Below, one piece after another: positions 21,613 through 34,529 of a stretch of 64,000 nt of DNA. Source of the stretch: Gymnopus androsaceus JB14 (taxonomy: Eukaryota > Basidiomycota > Agaricomycetes > Agaricales > Omphalotaceae). Made by a program: the position numbers and the translations under genes. The first letter of the stretch is position 1. Each line of letters opens with the position of its first letter. The stretch is taken from contig ML769407.1 in assembly GCA_009733575.1 (NCBI GenBank), positions 296,462 through 360,461 of the forward strand. The letters run 5' to 3'. Below the pieces are notes generated by a model, which was given only the letters and a program-made list of their open reading frames with translations, did not search any database and was not told the origin of the DNA.

Positions 21613-23539
21613 TCAAGCATTCTCCTTCTCATAGACAGCCGCTTTATCCTCTAGACTTCCTTCCTCCGAGATGTCTTTTGCACCTTTTTCAGTATCTCCC
21701 TTGACAGTAACACCGTAAACCTCGCCAACGATTCCAGCACCATTCTTGTCTGCACGATTCCTGTAGCTCGGAATAAAGTTCACCGCAAATGCATACGTCT
21801 CAGCGCTGACGAAGAACATAACGGGGACAATCATGGCAAAGGCGGTACTGTTGCGGGCGTCGGCAACTGAAGCTAGGATGGGTGGAACTAGAAATGGTCA
21901 GATTAGGCATGTCGGAAATGAAGAAGGAAGGAAGAGAAATGACACATACTAACAGCTCCACCGACGACACCTCCAATAATCACTCCAGCACCTCTCTAAA
22001 TGCAGCCGTTAGTATTTCGATTTATCCTACCAAGCCTATTGCACGTACTTTTGTATGTCTTCCCAATCCCCTGAATACCTAACGCCACAATCGTCGGGAA
22101 ACACACACTTTCGAAGAACAGTGTTAGCGTGAGCATGGCGAGACCGGTATTTCCCTTCTGTGTGATAGAGGCAGCACAGAAGATAATGACACAGGAGAGA
22201 TAGACGAAGAAGACAATTCGGGGTTTGACGACTTTCATTATAGCTAGATTAGGGACAACGTCAGGGAATTGGTGGATTAAAAAAGAAAACGAGATACCCA
22301 CCACTACCGGAAAACCTGCCAGCGGCAAAACATCCTTGAGCAATCGCGAGGAATTTGGCTCCAAGCGCAGAAGAGGTGTTCGGCCGAACCTCTGTCACGT
22401 AGTTGATAAAGTATCCGGCAATAGCAACTGCAAACCAAAGTCAATTCACTAGCTTATCGATTTCTGAAAAGGCGTACCCTGTGAGCCCGTATAGGCAAAT
22501 TGGGCCCAACCCGCATGGAACAGCCTATATTGCGTCCAGAACGGCTTATCATCGTCCCCATTAGCCCCGTGCGTCAAATCTGCTTGTTCTCCCATATCGG
22601 CATCCGTTACCTTAGGAGTAGTTTAGTCAAAATCATCCAAAATCATAGGACGAGACATGCCTCAGGAATGATCGAAAAGTAAAAGACCACTGCGAGAGAG
22701 AAGACGAAGCAACCGATGGCGAGATAAACCCATTGCACGGTCTTCAGCGCACTGGGTTAGGTTAAAGGGTTGGGTTAGAGGTTAGGACTGCGGGACAGAA
22801 GATTAACGCACGATACTGAGTCCCCGGTAGAGTCAAAGAAGACATAACTACCCAAGACAGGACCAATAACGGTTCCAACTGCTTGGATGGCTTGGGCGAT
22901 GTTAATACGAAGTTCAGCATACTTGGGTGGACCTGTGACAGCCATATATGGGTTTGCGGCAGTTTCCAGAGTTCCTAGACCACTTCCGATAATGAAAGTC
23001 GCGCCTATAATACACACATCGTCAGTACAGTTATTAAGTATTCGAGAACGTGCTAGAATCGTACCACAGAAACCGCCGAAGGACGCTTTAAGAGCAGCGG
23101 GCCACATGAGGAAGGCTCCGATGCCATACAATGACAGTCCGAGAATGAACGTAGCACGGTATCCATAATGCCGGAGCACCCAGTTGGCGTATCCTAAAGA
23201 GGCGAGAGGATAAGCCCCAAAGTAAGCAGCTTGTAGCCCTGATGAGCGAGTACGGGTAATGCCGAGGGTGTTTTGAAAATGCTTGTTGAGGGTGTCGAGG
23301 AGACCATATGCAAAGCCCTGGGAGGCGGAAGATTAGTTACATCAGAGGGGGAGCAGTTGAACTTACCCAGAGGAAGTACAAGATCGTAACGAGAAAGAGA
23401 GGGTAAATAGTTTCCCTGATAAAAAAAAGATTAAATATTCTCCAGTTCAATGATAGTAAAGACCTTACCTGAGTGTCAGCTGCGCTGCATTCGTGATGCG
23501 ATCTCCAACTTTGAGTGAGTGTTTTGCGAAACGAGCCAT
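21613..23539 (-). CDS. MFS transporter, L-fucose permease-like (FHS family)
   Basis: The reading frame holds through about nine exons. Twelve membrane helices are expected. Visible segments are 'YPLFLVTILYFLWGFAYGLLD', 'GAYPLASLGYANW', 'LETAANPYMAVTGP' (strong family hallmark), 'ELRINIAQAIQAVGTVIGP', 'FFIN' region 'GYFINYVTEVRPN' and the helix 'IVFFVYLSCVIIFCAA'. The tail after the last helix is hydrophilic. Fungal relatives take up hexoses such as fucose, glucose or galactose at the plasma membrane; the substrate here is not known. One intron begins with GCATGT rather than GT (about 22662). Convergent with RAP1, 240 bases apart. Confidence 0.85.
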
Positions 23540-23966
23540 AACAGTTCACTGAGATGAAAGATGTCGTACTTGGAAGGAGGATTCCTTACCCTCAAAGTTG
23601 AGTTGGGTCCTCTTTATACTCACTCATTTCCTATCCTCACATCATACGTAGCGAGGGAGCGGACCGTGAAGAAAGAACAGGTGAAGCATCTCATGACTCT
23701 TTTTTCATCGTGCCTTTCCTTACAAGGATGTCAGTTGACGATCCTATAGGGAGCTATATAACATCGTATAACTCAGGCCAAGATCTTGAAGATTAGTGCG
23801 AATTTGAGAAGGCCTATATCAAGATATCGAAATCAATCAAGGAAAACGGAGCCGACAGAACGAGTTCAAGTCAGACGAGGCCGGATAACCCTTCATACAC
23901 AGGAAGTGTTAGCCTGGCGAAATTGCGAAGAAAAAACTATCGTTCCGATATCCACTGCAGGTTAAA
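23540..23966. other. Intergenic
   Basis: Promoter of the MFS gene and 3' flank of BMS1. A 'tatataac' box-like sequence lies at about 23754. Nothing else is seen. Confidence 0.5.
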
Positions 23967-26900
23967 TCAACTAGTTTTTCTACGCTTCGCGCTCCTTCCC
24001 TCTTGCATATCTGCCTCCCGTTTACTCTTCTGCCCAGCAACCTTCATGTACTCTTTCCGCTTCTCCTTCTCCTTCTCACCTTTTCTCTCCGCCTCCTTCT
24101 CCAGCTCCTTTGCCCTCTTCTCCTTCTTCTCCTCCTTCTTTTCGCGGCGTTTTGCGACTTGGTCTTTTCTCAATGCACGAATCTGTTGCAACAACGCTAC
24201 AGCCTTCTTTTCCTCCGGCTCCAGAACAACTGCACGTTTTTGCATATAAGTTTGGTGTACCCTTCTCCCCTCCGCCTTGCTTCGCCATAAGCTTCGGTTT
24301 ACTCTTGTACGGTAACGCCGCCTGGAGCTTCTTCGGAACAACAAGCGGGTTGAATTTCTTCTCGGGCCTCTGGATCTTTTTGTATGTCGAGTTTATGTTC
24401 AGGGGAGTTTTGATACCAAGGTCTCGGCGGACTTGACCAGTGAGACGCATTCCTTGCCAGTTTGATTTCGTTTCGGTGTCGGGGGAGGTAGATTCGGATA
24501 CAGATTGAGATTGCGAGGGCAAGAGAAGCGAAGTAACAGGGAAGTAGAATTTTCGGGGCTGTATAGAGTACCATGCGCGGAAGGAACACAATGTCTGAAC
24601 ACAATGATTAGGAAGAGTAACAAGAAGAGTGGAAAAATAGTCACTTACCACTCATCAACACCTTATCCTCAAACGCAGCCCTGAAAACTTCCCTCAGGCT
24701 TCCCAAGCGCTTTTTTGACCTGGCCACGAATCCCACTGACCGTCCTCACATTTGCCCCCTCAAACTTGGCTACTTCCAATGCGCTACTAAACATCCCCTT
24801 TATGAATGCCGTATTCTTGAACACCTTATATGGCGTCCCAGTGAGCTTGAGCTTCTTTACAATCTGCACGGAAGAATCGATGGAAAGCACAACACCCGTG
24901 GCAGATACTCGGAATCCCGATGAAGACTATATCTGAGACCGAGTTGAACGCACAGAAGCCAGTGTTGGGTAGAGCCACTGGGCCCCAGAACGTGGCATAA
25001 CAATGCATATGCTCCGGAGTGTATTTGAGCATCCGCATTCGAATACTATGGTCGTCCAACGAGTATATCGGCATCGTTTGGAATCTCCGCCATCCGATAC
25101 TCAAGATCAACGGATCGTTGGTCTTCAGCGTCTTCGTGAACCACCGATGTCGCTTTAACCGTACCTGGACGTAGCCCATCCGTTCCTCCGCTGGTAAAAG
25201 TCCTCCAATGACGATCGGGTACCGCGCGTCGAAATGCTCGATGAGCTCAGCAGCAACGGAGGTGAGCTCGATGCGGACATAGGTACCAGGGACATATCCC
25301 TCTACGAGCGCGCGCGCTTCTGGGTCGGCGATTTTAGCGAATTCAGCCTTGTTGAGCTGGAGTTGGAGCGCCATCTCGGCTTTTTTCTCGTCGTAAAAGT
25401 CAACGCCTTTGGATGCGTCGGGATCATCATATTCTTCGTCGAACCGGGCTTTGAGAGCAGCTTTCTTGACGGCGATTGCGGAGCGGGAGGAAGATGGGTC
25501 AGAGGAAGGTCCTGTAGCAAAAGACGAAGATGGGACTGCAGTAACGGGATCAGCAGTGGACGCTGAGGGATCTCCACCACCCATAGCTTCAAAGTCGACG
25601 AAATCCCCGCCTTCACCATCGTCGTCATCATCATCATTTCCCGTCCCATTCCATTCACCATCACCACCTTCACCCTCGCCACCTTCAGCGGCAACGTTGA
25701 GGTCTGCGGTGATGAACAGTTTCCGTACGCTATCCAACATTTCCTCGTCTTCCCATTTGCTCAACTCGGCGAGATCAGGTGAGGTTTTCGTCTTATCGGC
25801 GAATTCGAGTGTGTTGGTGCCTTCATGAAAGAGGGAAGACTTTTTGATAGAGAAAAAGTCGTCGTCAAAGTCGGTTGTGGGTTTGGAGGATGAGGAGGAC
25901 GAAGGGTTGGATGAGAGTATTTCTTCAGGTGTGAGTGAACTGGAGTAGATATCCTTCATCCAGTCTCTCCGGCGACGTTTGCCTGCTAATGCATCAAGGG
26001 CTTTGTTATTATGACCGCCTTCCTCCTGCTCATCTTTGTCGTTGTCAAATTCCCCTTCGCCATCTTCATCATCATGGAAATCCATATCCATGTCGTCGTC
26101 TCCGAACCCAAATCGAGTACGTCTTCCCCCGCCTCCCATGAAATCGCCCTCGTCCTCATCGCCCAAATCAGAGTCGCTTTCAGCAAAGTCGACCTCTGAT
26201 TTTTGGTGTTTGCCTGAGCTCGATCTGGAGGGTAGGGTGCGTGCGGGATGTCGAGGTTGTGAGCGACCGGTGTTTCGCGGATTTGAACGGAGTTGGTTCA
26301 TGGAAAGTGAGTGTGCATGTTCGTCATCATCATCGACGTCAGCGTCGGAATCAAGGTCCTCTTCATCCTCTGCGTCTTCGTCCTCGTCATCTTCCATATC
26401 CTCGTCCATATCCTCATCCTCATCAATCCCCACGGCAAGATGCTTCTCTGACGAACCAAACAGTTTAATGTGCGTCTGTTTCACTGCATCATCGAGTGTC
26501 ATCCCTGCCTCTTGTAAATCCATAACCATCCTCTCCCCTTCTCCCTGAAGCACTCCTTCCTCCCCTTCTGTCCGCCGAGTGAAGCTTCCAGGGAACATTA
26601 ATGTACACTGCGTCCTTGTCATACACCACTCCACCAACATCGCTCATAGGTGCATGTACAAGCAGCTTCTTTTTCTCGCTCAATTTTCGGCGTTTTTCTG
26701 AATCGGCATCTGGTAGCGGACACGGGTCGCCAAGGATCGTTACGCTCTTCATATCGAGATCACCGACGCCGGGAATATGGACTCTCTGCCCTGGGCGGAG
26801 ATTCGTGCCACGAACATAGCCGTATACAGTCACTGTCCGGTCGCATTTCCGGTTACTCGTTCGGATGAGCTCTCGAGGCGTCAAATCCTCGATACGGTCA

Positions 26901-27748
26901 GCGATTAGATATGGATGGGTGTTTCGGAATACTAGGGGACGGAATTTCATGACGCTGATGAAGCGGGAGAGATTTAGAATCTCAGTGTCGGGGTAGCGTC
27001 CGTTCAGGACCCCACTGAGGTAGAATAGTTTAGCGCCTTGGTAGATTTCGGTCCAGAATCGCTTCTTTAGGGCCTTTTTAGACGCACGAAGAATGGCTGC
27101 TTTTTTTATAAGGTCAAGGTGGGTGAGGATGCCAATTACTTTTGGGAATCCGTGTGATTGAAGTATATTGAGGAATTCAAAGGTTTCCTTCAAACCATTA
27201 GTTTACATTCTAATGAATTTTTAAAGAGCAACTTGCCATCTCAAACCCAAAAGAACCGTCTATCATTAGCAGAACCAAATCGGCGATTTTACCAATGTCA
27301 ATCATACTGTTAAGGTCATTATTGCATTCGACAAAGGTAATCCGTCGTTTTTTCCCGCTGACAACAGTGATAGGACCCTTTGCATCGTTTAAAGTCTGTT
27401 TAGTGTACCGGCGTACAAGACTCTTGAGCAAAGTTGTCTTTCCGACGCCGGGAGGCCCAACGATTGCAACAAGGATTGGCGGAGGAAGGTCATCGGGTGT
27501 TCGGTTCACTAAAGGTACGTGAAGCCTCGTCTGGTCTCGCTCAACGTTTCGACGACCTTGACGGTCAGCGTTTCGCCCTGATTTTGGAGCAAAGGCCTAA
27601 TAATTAGATGCCAGTTAGATATATAGATATTGTAACTCACCTTTTCATTGAAGCTGTGTTGCTTTTCTTTTCCCTTTCCCTTGTCCTTCTTCTCCGCCTT
27701 GCCTCCAGAGTGAGCTGGACGGTGAGCCTTGTGTGGTCGGTCCTCCAT
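23967..27748 (-). CDS. BMS1: Ribosome biogenesis GTPase BMS1, interrupted by five +1 shifts
   Basis: The N-terminus '[15 protein letters not shown]' and basic leader are typical. The G domain has '[17 protein letters not shown]' and '[16 protein letters not shown]'. The middle is acidic. The C-terminal half reads '[20 protein letters not shown]', '[20 protein letters not shown]' and '[19 protein letters not shown]', ending in a Lys/Arg/Glu-rich tail. BMS1 is a nucleolar GTPase that recruits Rcl1 to 90S pre-ribosomes for 40S assembly and is essential in yeast. Conserved blocks change frame by one extra base near 26595, 24915, 24683, 24582 and 24270, with no other decay. The intron after 'GFEM' starts with GCAAGT. 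I infer a functional gene with assembly insertions rather than a pseudogene. Confidence 0.88.
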
Positions 27749-28013
27749 CGACGTGAAGAAGAAAAATATTTTTGATGCGCGGACCGCAAAGCCGAAACAG
27801 CGCTAATATTTTCACAAGCGCACGTTGAATCAGAGGAGTGGCACTGTTCTTGTTAAGCCACTATCGATATCCATCGAAGAGGCACCCCCCTAGGTGCAGT
27901 CAAGCAGTGTACTGGGCGACTGACCACGCGTATCGAAATGTATATTGCAAGAGAAAATAGCAGGATGTACACAAGGACTCAGAGTACTCGAACGTTAAAC
28001 TAGTGCAAGCGAG

Positions 28014-30531
28014 CTAAGGCTGCGTGGCCCCATTCGACACCTTGTATCGGAATACCTGATGTAGGGAGTGATGACCACAGCTCCAGCAGGGATTCCAGTA
28101 CCAATGCTCCTGTGCTGCTTTGATGCTCGAAGCTTGTTTAGTGTAAACTCTGTGGCTATAGAATATTCAGCATGAAAATCGTCTGTAAAAGCACACTTAC
28201 AAGTCTTCCAAATGGTTAAAGAGATCCCGAACAGCGAGCGACTTGTTACAATGGACACAACATAGAATATCCATATACTGGTCGCAAACGGGTTCGGAGG
28301 CCAAAATACGTGATGTTTCTTCACCCACAGAATTGATTCTGACTCTAAGGGTATGATTTTGGTGCCCGTCCTGGAACTGCAGCAAAAAAAATTATCAAGG
28401 AGCGTCATAAAGATCTTCAGAGAATTGTATTGCCTACCACGATTGGCCACCTTGCGAAAATACGCCCGTAGGTGGAATCGCAAGACATACACTCAATGAT
28501 CGGGTCAACGGAATGCAACCCTTCTATCGTTGTAGTGGCGGGATCGAGAGAGCAGCTTCGGATGATCACCCTCGATTTCTGTGATTTGTCCTCGTCGAAA
28601 ATGAGCTTCCCAGATGTCCATGGGGTCATAATAAAATCGCAAGCAAATGCTGATGTGTATGCTTGAAACCGTCTGTCGACAGTTTCACGCTCTCGGAAGC
28701 AGCAATCATGATAGAACATTTGCGGGTAATGCATATCCGTACGACAGCCAGAGCATTTAAAGACTGACATTGCAAGATGAAGGTCAGAGGCAGTAGCAGC
28801 AGGATGAAACTTTTGCATGATTTCAACAAGCTTCCTGTATCTTCGTAGGTCTCCATTCATCAATGATACCAGGCAAACGCTCTGAGAGCTCTAGTCGGAA
28901 GAAGTCGTTGCCCAAGTATTCATCATGAGGTATGTCCCAGATGAAATCCTTGAAAACTTTGCGGGTGATGATATAGCCCAAGGCGGGGAAAGGTTCTCGA
29001 AGATCCGACTCCGACAGAGTTCGTTTGTACTCTTTCGTCAGATCAACGTAGCGCTGGTAGATGATAGGATTTTGAGATCCTTTCGCAGATAACCGTTTCG
29101 CCTTGCAAGTCGATAGAATTTGAACCAATTCATCCTTGATGCTGTTCCAGCCTTGAATGAGTGGATTTCAGATGAATCCGACAAAAACATCTAAGAGCAT
29201 TCGTACCGTATTCTGTGAGCTTCTTTGATTGTCTGACTGATTTATGGTTGCTGAACTCATCGCAACCCAGATACACACTCCAACCAGACATTATGATTTT
29301 GGCTTCCTCGCACCATCCAATTCCGTCTAAACAAACGAGGATGCTGATTGGAGGATTTTTGAGCGTCTGGGGCATATCGGTACAAGAGACTCACGCTTCC
29401 TTCCTTTGTTCGCGAATATGACTCAATTCCCGGGCTCGCTCATCCAATCTACCCTGGAGCCACATCTCACATAACTCCCCGTGCTGGAAGAAATGACTGT
29501 AAGTATATGTTAGAAACATGTATAGCGTGTCCTCACTGATTCTCTGGCTTTTCGGTCTGCTTTCTTTTCAGCAAGCCAAGCGCTGCGATCGCTCGTAGGA
29601 GAAAGGGTTTCAAATTCCGCTTTTAATTGTGCTGCCAGTCTAGTATGAACTCTGGATACGTAATTTCCTATAATCGGATTTGGTCATTGTGGAACGGATA
29701 GTGTTAAACGTACTGACCATCTCCCGGGATGAATTCCACTGGCAATATATCCTGACAATTTCTTAATTCTGATGGCTGGCTTTCGAGGAACTTTAGATCA
29801 AACGGAGGGAAGCTATAGAACGAGGACTTGGACACTGATAAAATCTTCAACAGTGCATGGAATACGTACAAGCTCGGTATACAATTTCTACAGCACCTCA
29901 TGCGAAAAGACCAGAGAACATTGTCACAACGCCCTTTGTGGTTGCATACCTAGAACGGAATTGAATTTGTTACTTATAGAGCCACGACAACAGACTCACA
30001 TGGCAATAGGAATCGTAGAGGAGATGAGCATATTGAGGTTCATTCAAATCTTTTGGACAAGGCGGCAGATCCCTGACGTTCTCACGAGCGATACGCCAAA
30101 TGCTTCCGGAAGATTTGCTCATCAATATACCCCGTAGATCTTTAGACGAACGAGCAAGCTGTAGAAGATCGCCTGGACTAAGATAGCAGAAGATCTACAG
30201 GAAATTAAACAACGATACGAATGCGGGATTGCATCGACGGTACCTCGAGAATTATATCCAACGGAACGTCTCTTGCCAGTTTCTCCAGTAGCCCCTGTCT
30301 TTCACGAAGCTGGGCGGGAATCCGTCCCTTCTTGTTCGTGCTAGTGTTTGCATTTGAACGATTTGTTGTAGCTCCATTTTCAGACCGCTTTGTTTCTTGT
30401 TCCTCCTCGTCCTCTTCTAGGTCTCTTTCTGTTGAGCCCCGTGAGATTCTATGCGCATCCTGCGCCTTTGAAACAACTTTCTTCTCCTGAATTCGCAGTG
30501 AGCGACGTTCTGACATAGACATGGACGTCAT
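28014..30531 (-). CDS. F-box protein of the basidiomycete-expanded type
   Basis: The start ATG is followed by a basic region, then 'LLEKLARDVPLDIILEIFCY' and 'LSPGDLLQLARSSKDLRGIL', a clear F-box split by an intron at 30244. The exon after it carries the block 'IWRIARENVRDLPPCPKDLN', common to a large agaricomycete family. A Cys-rich part follows ('RCDNVLWSFRMRCCRNC'), probably a zinc site. Later segments include 'CDQYMDILCCVHCNKSLAVR', and the last exon ends near 28014. F-box proteins bind Skp1 in SCF ubiquitin ligases. The target is unknown. One extra base near 28852 (after 'GIIDEW') breaks the frame. The last exon is the least certain part. Confidence 0.72.
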
Positions 30532-32814
30532 GAGCAAGTGATTGGGGTTTGGCGCTTATTATATTGAAGGGCGCTTCAATTCCTGTTCTCGCCAGACTCG
30601 TAGCCTGTACATATGCAAGTAACTCAATTACACAGATGAACTAGCCGTGACTGATACCTGACATTAGGCTTTACATACGATAGCAGGGATCACTGTTCAA
30701 TGGCTGATCAATGGCTAATTAATGGCTGAAAAGTGGTCTTATTACTGACGAGCACCGATTCCTCAATGACATTTCTGCCATCATCGAAACTCTGTCGCAG
30801 GAGTGCATTTTCCGACTTGTCTTTTGACCTTCATACTAATCATAATCCTCAGGGGGCTGAAGGTGTGTGGAAGAGAGGTTCGTCCTAAGAAGGAACGAAG
30901 AGTCGGCTAGTCGGATCGAAGCATGACTTCACCTGTAAATAGACAGAGCCGTCGAACCCACAGTGCTCGATGACTACCAGTAGCGTAGAAATAAGAAGAG
31001 AAATGTGAAAGACTCGCCTGGAGATACTACGATGCTAAGCTAGAATGCTCGAATGATGCTTCGCTGGCGATTGAAGCCATATTTGAGAATCTAAAAAACA
31101 GGAAAGTCGGCGATCTCAAGGGAGAACGGACATCGGGAGCAGCAACATGTGAGTGGAAAGTGACAAGGGAGTCACCGAGTCCTTATCTTGATACGATCGT
31201 AATGCAAGTCTACTTGAAAGGCCGCATTCGTCGCGAACGATGAGCAGCGTGTTATGACAATGTCAAGGTATTTCGGCACGTACATCCTACTCCACCGCGA
31301 GTTCGTTATAAGAAACAAAGTACTTTCGTAAACGATTGTGACCGAGACAAAGAATGAAAACTCGACAACATTGAAGCCAACGTTGACAGTGAAAGTTATC
31401 AATGAAGAGAACCTTTGGAATCAGATAGAATAAGATAATATGGAGCGTCGCTACACCGTATATAAGGCAGATAATTGAGACTAAGATGGTCGCGGTACGA
31501 GGTCAAGAGGGAGTTTTATTAGGCGCCCGAATGGACGCAACCTTTATTTCCACTTCCTCTTCAACCTTCCGAATGTAAGTAATAGTGAGAATAAGAGATA
31601 TAATCAAATAATCCAAGTATCGTTCTACATGGTCGGTTTTTTTCTGGCCCGTGAAATGATGATCACAGATATCCGTCTCCCTCACATACAGGAATATCTC
31701 TCTTATTCAAGATTCCCAGAGATGATGCTTGCCACACCGAATGCTCTGGAACCGTCGTTCAGCACTTGGACCATGCTGTGTAATAGACCTTCCTTCATTC
31801 GTGCACTTGTGGCTTTCAGGGCCTCGTGCACTGATTTTATTTTCGATCTTACTATGTGGCGACGTTCTAGTACGAAGACGCTCTACTAAGTAGTACTTCG
31901 AACGATCATCAATGCTACTGGTCAATAACTGGGATTTAGCATCTTAAACTTATACAGACCTGTCCATGTTCTAATTATCGAAGGCCTTACATACATGAGT
32001 TCTACTCATTGACTTAGCGCCCGACCCGAATTACGACAAGCCACACAACGAAAGTAAGATTAAAGGTAAAATCGAACGAAGCTTATTCTTTACGCTCCCT
32101 CAAGACTGGAACTTGCGTCCTCGAGATCAAATTACAAACACTCTATTTGAGAGAGCGCATCATATTAACATTATCCAATCTGGCCACCGACACTTGAAGT
32201 CAGGTTGAATCATACTACGTAGGACATACAGCATTCATACAGCCCCGGCGCTCTGCTCTAACCCTCCATATTCATCCTAACTTTCTTTGCCACTCTCATA
32301 TATACCCCGCACCTCGAAACTATATGACCTCCGCCGTACGATTCATCCCTAGACCCACCGCCAGGAGCCCAATAACCTACAACCTACGACGCAGCCCCAT
32401 CATGCAACAAAACGTATTCCCGATTTGAGGTTCCGAATTTTATCACTGTGTGCGGTATGCGCATTCGAGACGATCAGAAGACGAAGGAGGGGGAGCGGGA
32501 GGGGAGGTGCGGAAGTGCGGAGGGATGAGGGGATGAAGGCAGGAAGGGAGGGAGGAAGGGTTAGTTATTAAATTCAATGGGATAGGACGACGACGAAAGA
32601 AAGGTTTAAGGGGAGAAAAAGATGAAGAGAAGAGAAGGACGCGAAACAGAAAATGAAAGACGAAACGCGTCCCCGAGGCAGACGGAGCTCTTCACCACAA
32701 TCGGTCCCACCTCCATCCCTAAACCATCGCCCGAATTCTGCTATTAAATTCGGATGAGGTTCTTATCCCATCCAACAAAGATCAAACACCAAAACGAGCT
32801 CTCATCGAAACTGA
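30532..32814. other. Long gene-free interval
   Basis: About 2.3 kb in which no frame shows coding character on either strand. It contains a short tandem motif ('atggctaat'-like, three units at about 30699-30730) and a purine-rich stretch at 32490-32660. It may hold distal regulatory DNA or a non-coding RNA; nothing specific can be supported. Confidence 0.5.
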
Positions 32815-33050
32815 ATGGGTAACACAATCTTGAAGCATCCCTCATCCCTCCCATCCCTCAATCACACCCCTCTCATTCCCCCCTTCCGCCCGCCTTCTCT
32901 CTATCAAAGTGGAAAAGAAAGAAGAAATGAAACTTGCAAACGCTGTAATGAGAGCAGCGAAAGAGACGAAACAACGAAAACCAAGCCAACGTCAAACCGA
33001 AACGAAACAATAAATCCAAACCCAAAGAACGAGCGTAATCAAATACAATC
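32815..33050. other. Probable 3' region of the SNIP1/Pml1 gene
   Basis: Purine-rich on the plus strand. A last exon encoding the end of the FHA fold was looked for here and not identified. Confidence 0.4.
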
Positions 33051-34070
33051 TCACTTTGACTCACCATCATTAACCATCACCTCATAATACCTCGACGTTG
33101 GGATCTGTTCCCCGTTGACGTGGGTGCCATTGGTGGAGTTTAGATCAATTATAAAGGGTCTTTTGGGAGGGAGTAAGTGAGCCGGAATCAGAGAAGGTAG
33201 TAGCAGTAGTTGTGTGAGGAAGAATCATCAGTGATGTCTTAAAAAGTAGACTAGGATGATAAACTGACTTTACAACACCCTTGGACCCTCCGTATTCGTC
33301 TTTTTGTTGGACTAGGCGATCTGTATGTCGGTGTAGTTAGATAGATAACGGAGTGTGGAGAAGAGACGGTCATACATTGGATAACCGCATGTTGCTTGGA
33401 ACACGACGGATGCTCTACCGGTATATCCGCGACTAGTCTATCTCTTCCGATGAGATATGCACTTTGTCTTTGAATATGAAGGATTTCTACATGCATGGGT
33501 TAGTTAGCTAGCACGCAACCAACTCTAACTCAAGTACTCACCAACCTCTTCCTCCTTTCCACTCTGAGCCTGCCCCTGACTTTTAAACACATACAACCTC
33601 CAGCCCTCGACAGGTTTCCTCGCCTCCGGAGGCTCATTGTACTTTAGCACCGTACTATTCTTCCCATCCACACTTTGAACGGTGTTGGTTTCGGCTGCGA
33701 GGAGGCCGGAGGGCGTGAATTTTGGTTTTGCTAGGTCTTTCGGTGACTTTGAACGAGAGGAGGAACGTCGTCTTGGGGATGCAGACCGTCGCCTGTCATA
33801 CCGCTCTCGATCTCTCCTCCGTTCCCTCTCTCGTTCTTCTTCCCCGTACCCATATCCACCGTAGCTTTGTTCTCTGTTGTCCCGGCGAGTCGTAGCCCCT
33901 CGTTCGTCTCGGTCCCGTCGATAGCTCGAACTTGAGCCGGCACCTCCTCGTTCTCTATCTCTTGAGTCCCGCCTGGAGCTTCGACGGTCATCGTCGTCAT
34001 AACGTCTTCTTTTGTCCGAGTAAGAATCTGAATGAGAAGGACGAGACCTAGGTGAATTATCTCGAGGCAT
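33051..34070 (-). CDS. FHA-domain splicing/retention factor (SNIP1/Pml1 family)
   Basis: The first exon encodes an Arg/Ser/Asp-rich region (RS-like repeats such as 'RRSASPRRRSSSRSKSP') and then 'PVEGWRLYVFKSQG'. Downstream exons give 'YLIGRDRLVADIPVEHPSCS', 'KQHAVIQYRLVQQKDEYGG' and 'PFIIDLNSTNGTHVNGEQIP', which is the FHA fold with the phosphothreonine-binding GR, S and N positions. Animal SNIP1 and yeast Pml1 act in the RES complex, which retains unspliced pre-mRNA in the nucleus and helps splicing. The RS-rich extension is typical of fungal and animal orthologues. The end is provisional: the expected final strand of the FHA domain is not seen, and the model stops after 'SRYYEVMVNDGESK'. 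Confidence 0.8.
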
Positions 34071-34172
34071 TGTTGTAGTCCAATTCAGAGTGCGATCTGG
34101 TTGGATAGAAATGTAATGCAGCCCTAGTCATGTGGTGCAGGTCGTGGATATATTAGCAAGGAGTTTAGGCAT

Positions 34173-34260
34173 GGCCGACTAGCTCAGCTGGTTAGAGCGT
34201 CGTGCTAATATGCGCTTAGTGTTAACGCGAAGGTCTTGGGTTCGATCCCCACGTTGGCCA
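34173..34260 (+). tRNA. tRNA-Ile (AAT), with 14-base intron
   Basis: Acceptor stem GGCCGAC/GTTGGCC, D-arm 'GCTCAGCTGGTTAGAGC', anticodon stem TCGTG/CGCGA and T-arm with 'TTCGATC' all pair. The loop gives anticodon AAT at 34207-34209. The intron is 34211-34224, one base 3' of the anticodon as is standard. A and B box promoters are internal. Confidence 0.92.
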
Positions 34261-34278
34261 TTCAGAACTGCCAGGTCC

Positions 34279-34284
34279 TTTTTT
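34279..34284 (+). terminator. RNA polymerase III T-run after tRNA-Ile
   Basis: Six T residues 18 bases past the tRNA end, the usual Pol III stop. Confidence 0.7.
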
Positions 34285-34529
34285 GATTGTCTGAATTTGC
34301 ATTCATCTTTTTTTTAAAGAGTCATCTCACCCAACTCGGGAAATGCCGCATGCTGCGGCGAACACCTTGCTTGAAACAATGGAGATATGTGTAAACTATG
34401 AGAAAGTCCAATAATTCATAGAATAATAAATGTACTTATACTGAAAATTGAGACACCGCTTTCTCCTGAAGCGAGCCCACTGCTTCCTAACGTCGAGCTC
34501 GACGGGACCTGGATTATCACGGGCCTGCA

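Noticed and set aside
25234..26548. Long plus-strand Ser/Arg-rich frames opposite BMS1
   Set aside because: Antisense shadows of the acidic region of BMS1, caused by its repetitive GAT/GAA codons.
26590..26600. Known programmed +1 slippery site in BMS1
   Set aside because: The sequence at the shift is not one of the characterised yeast or antizyme +1 sites. The five BMS1 sites share no motif.
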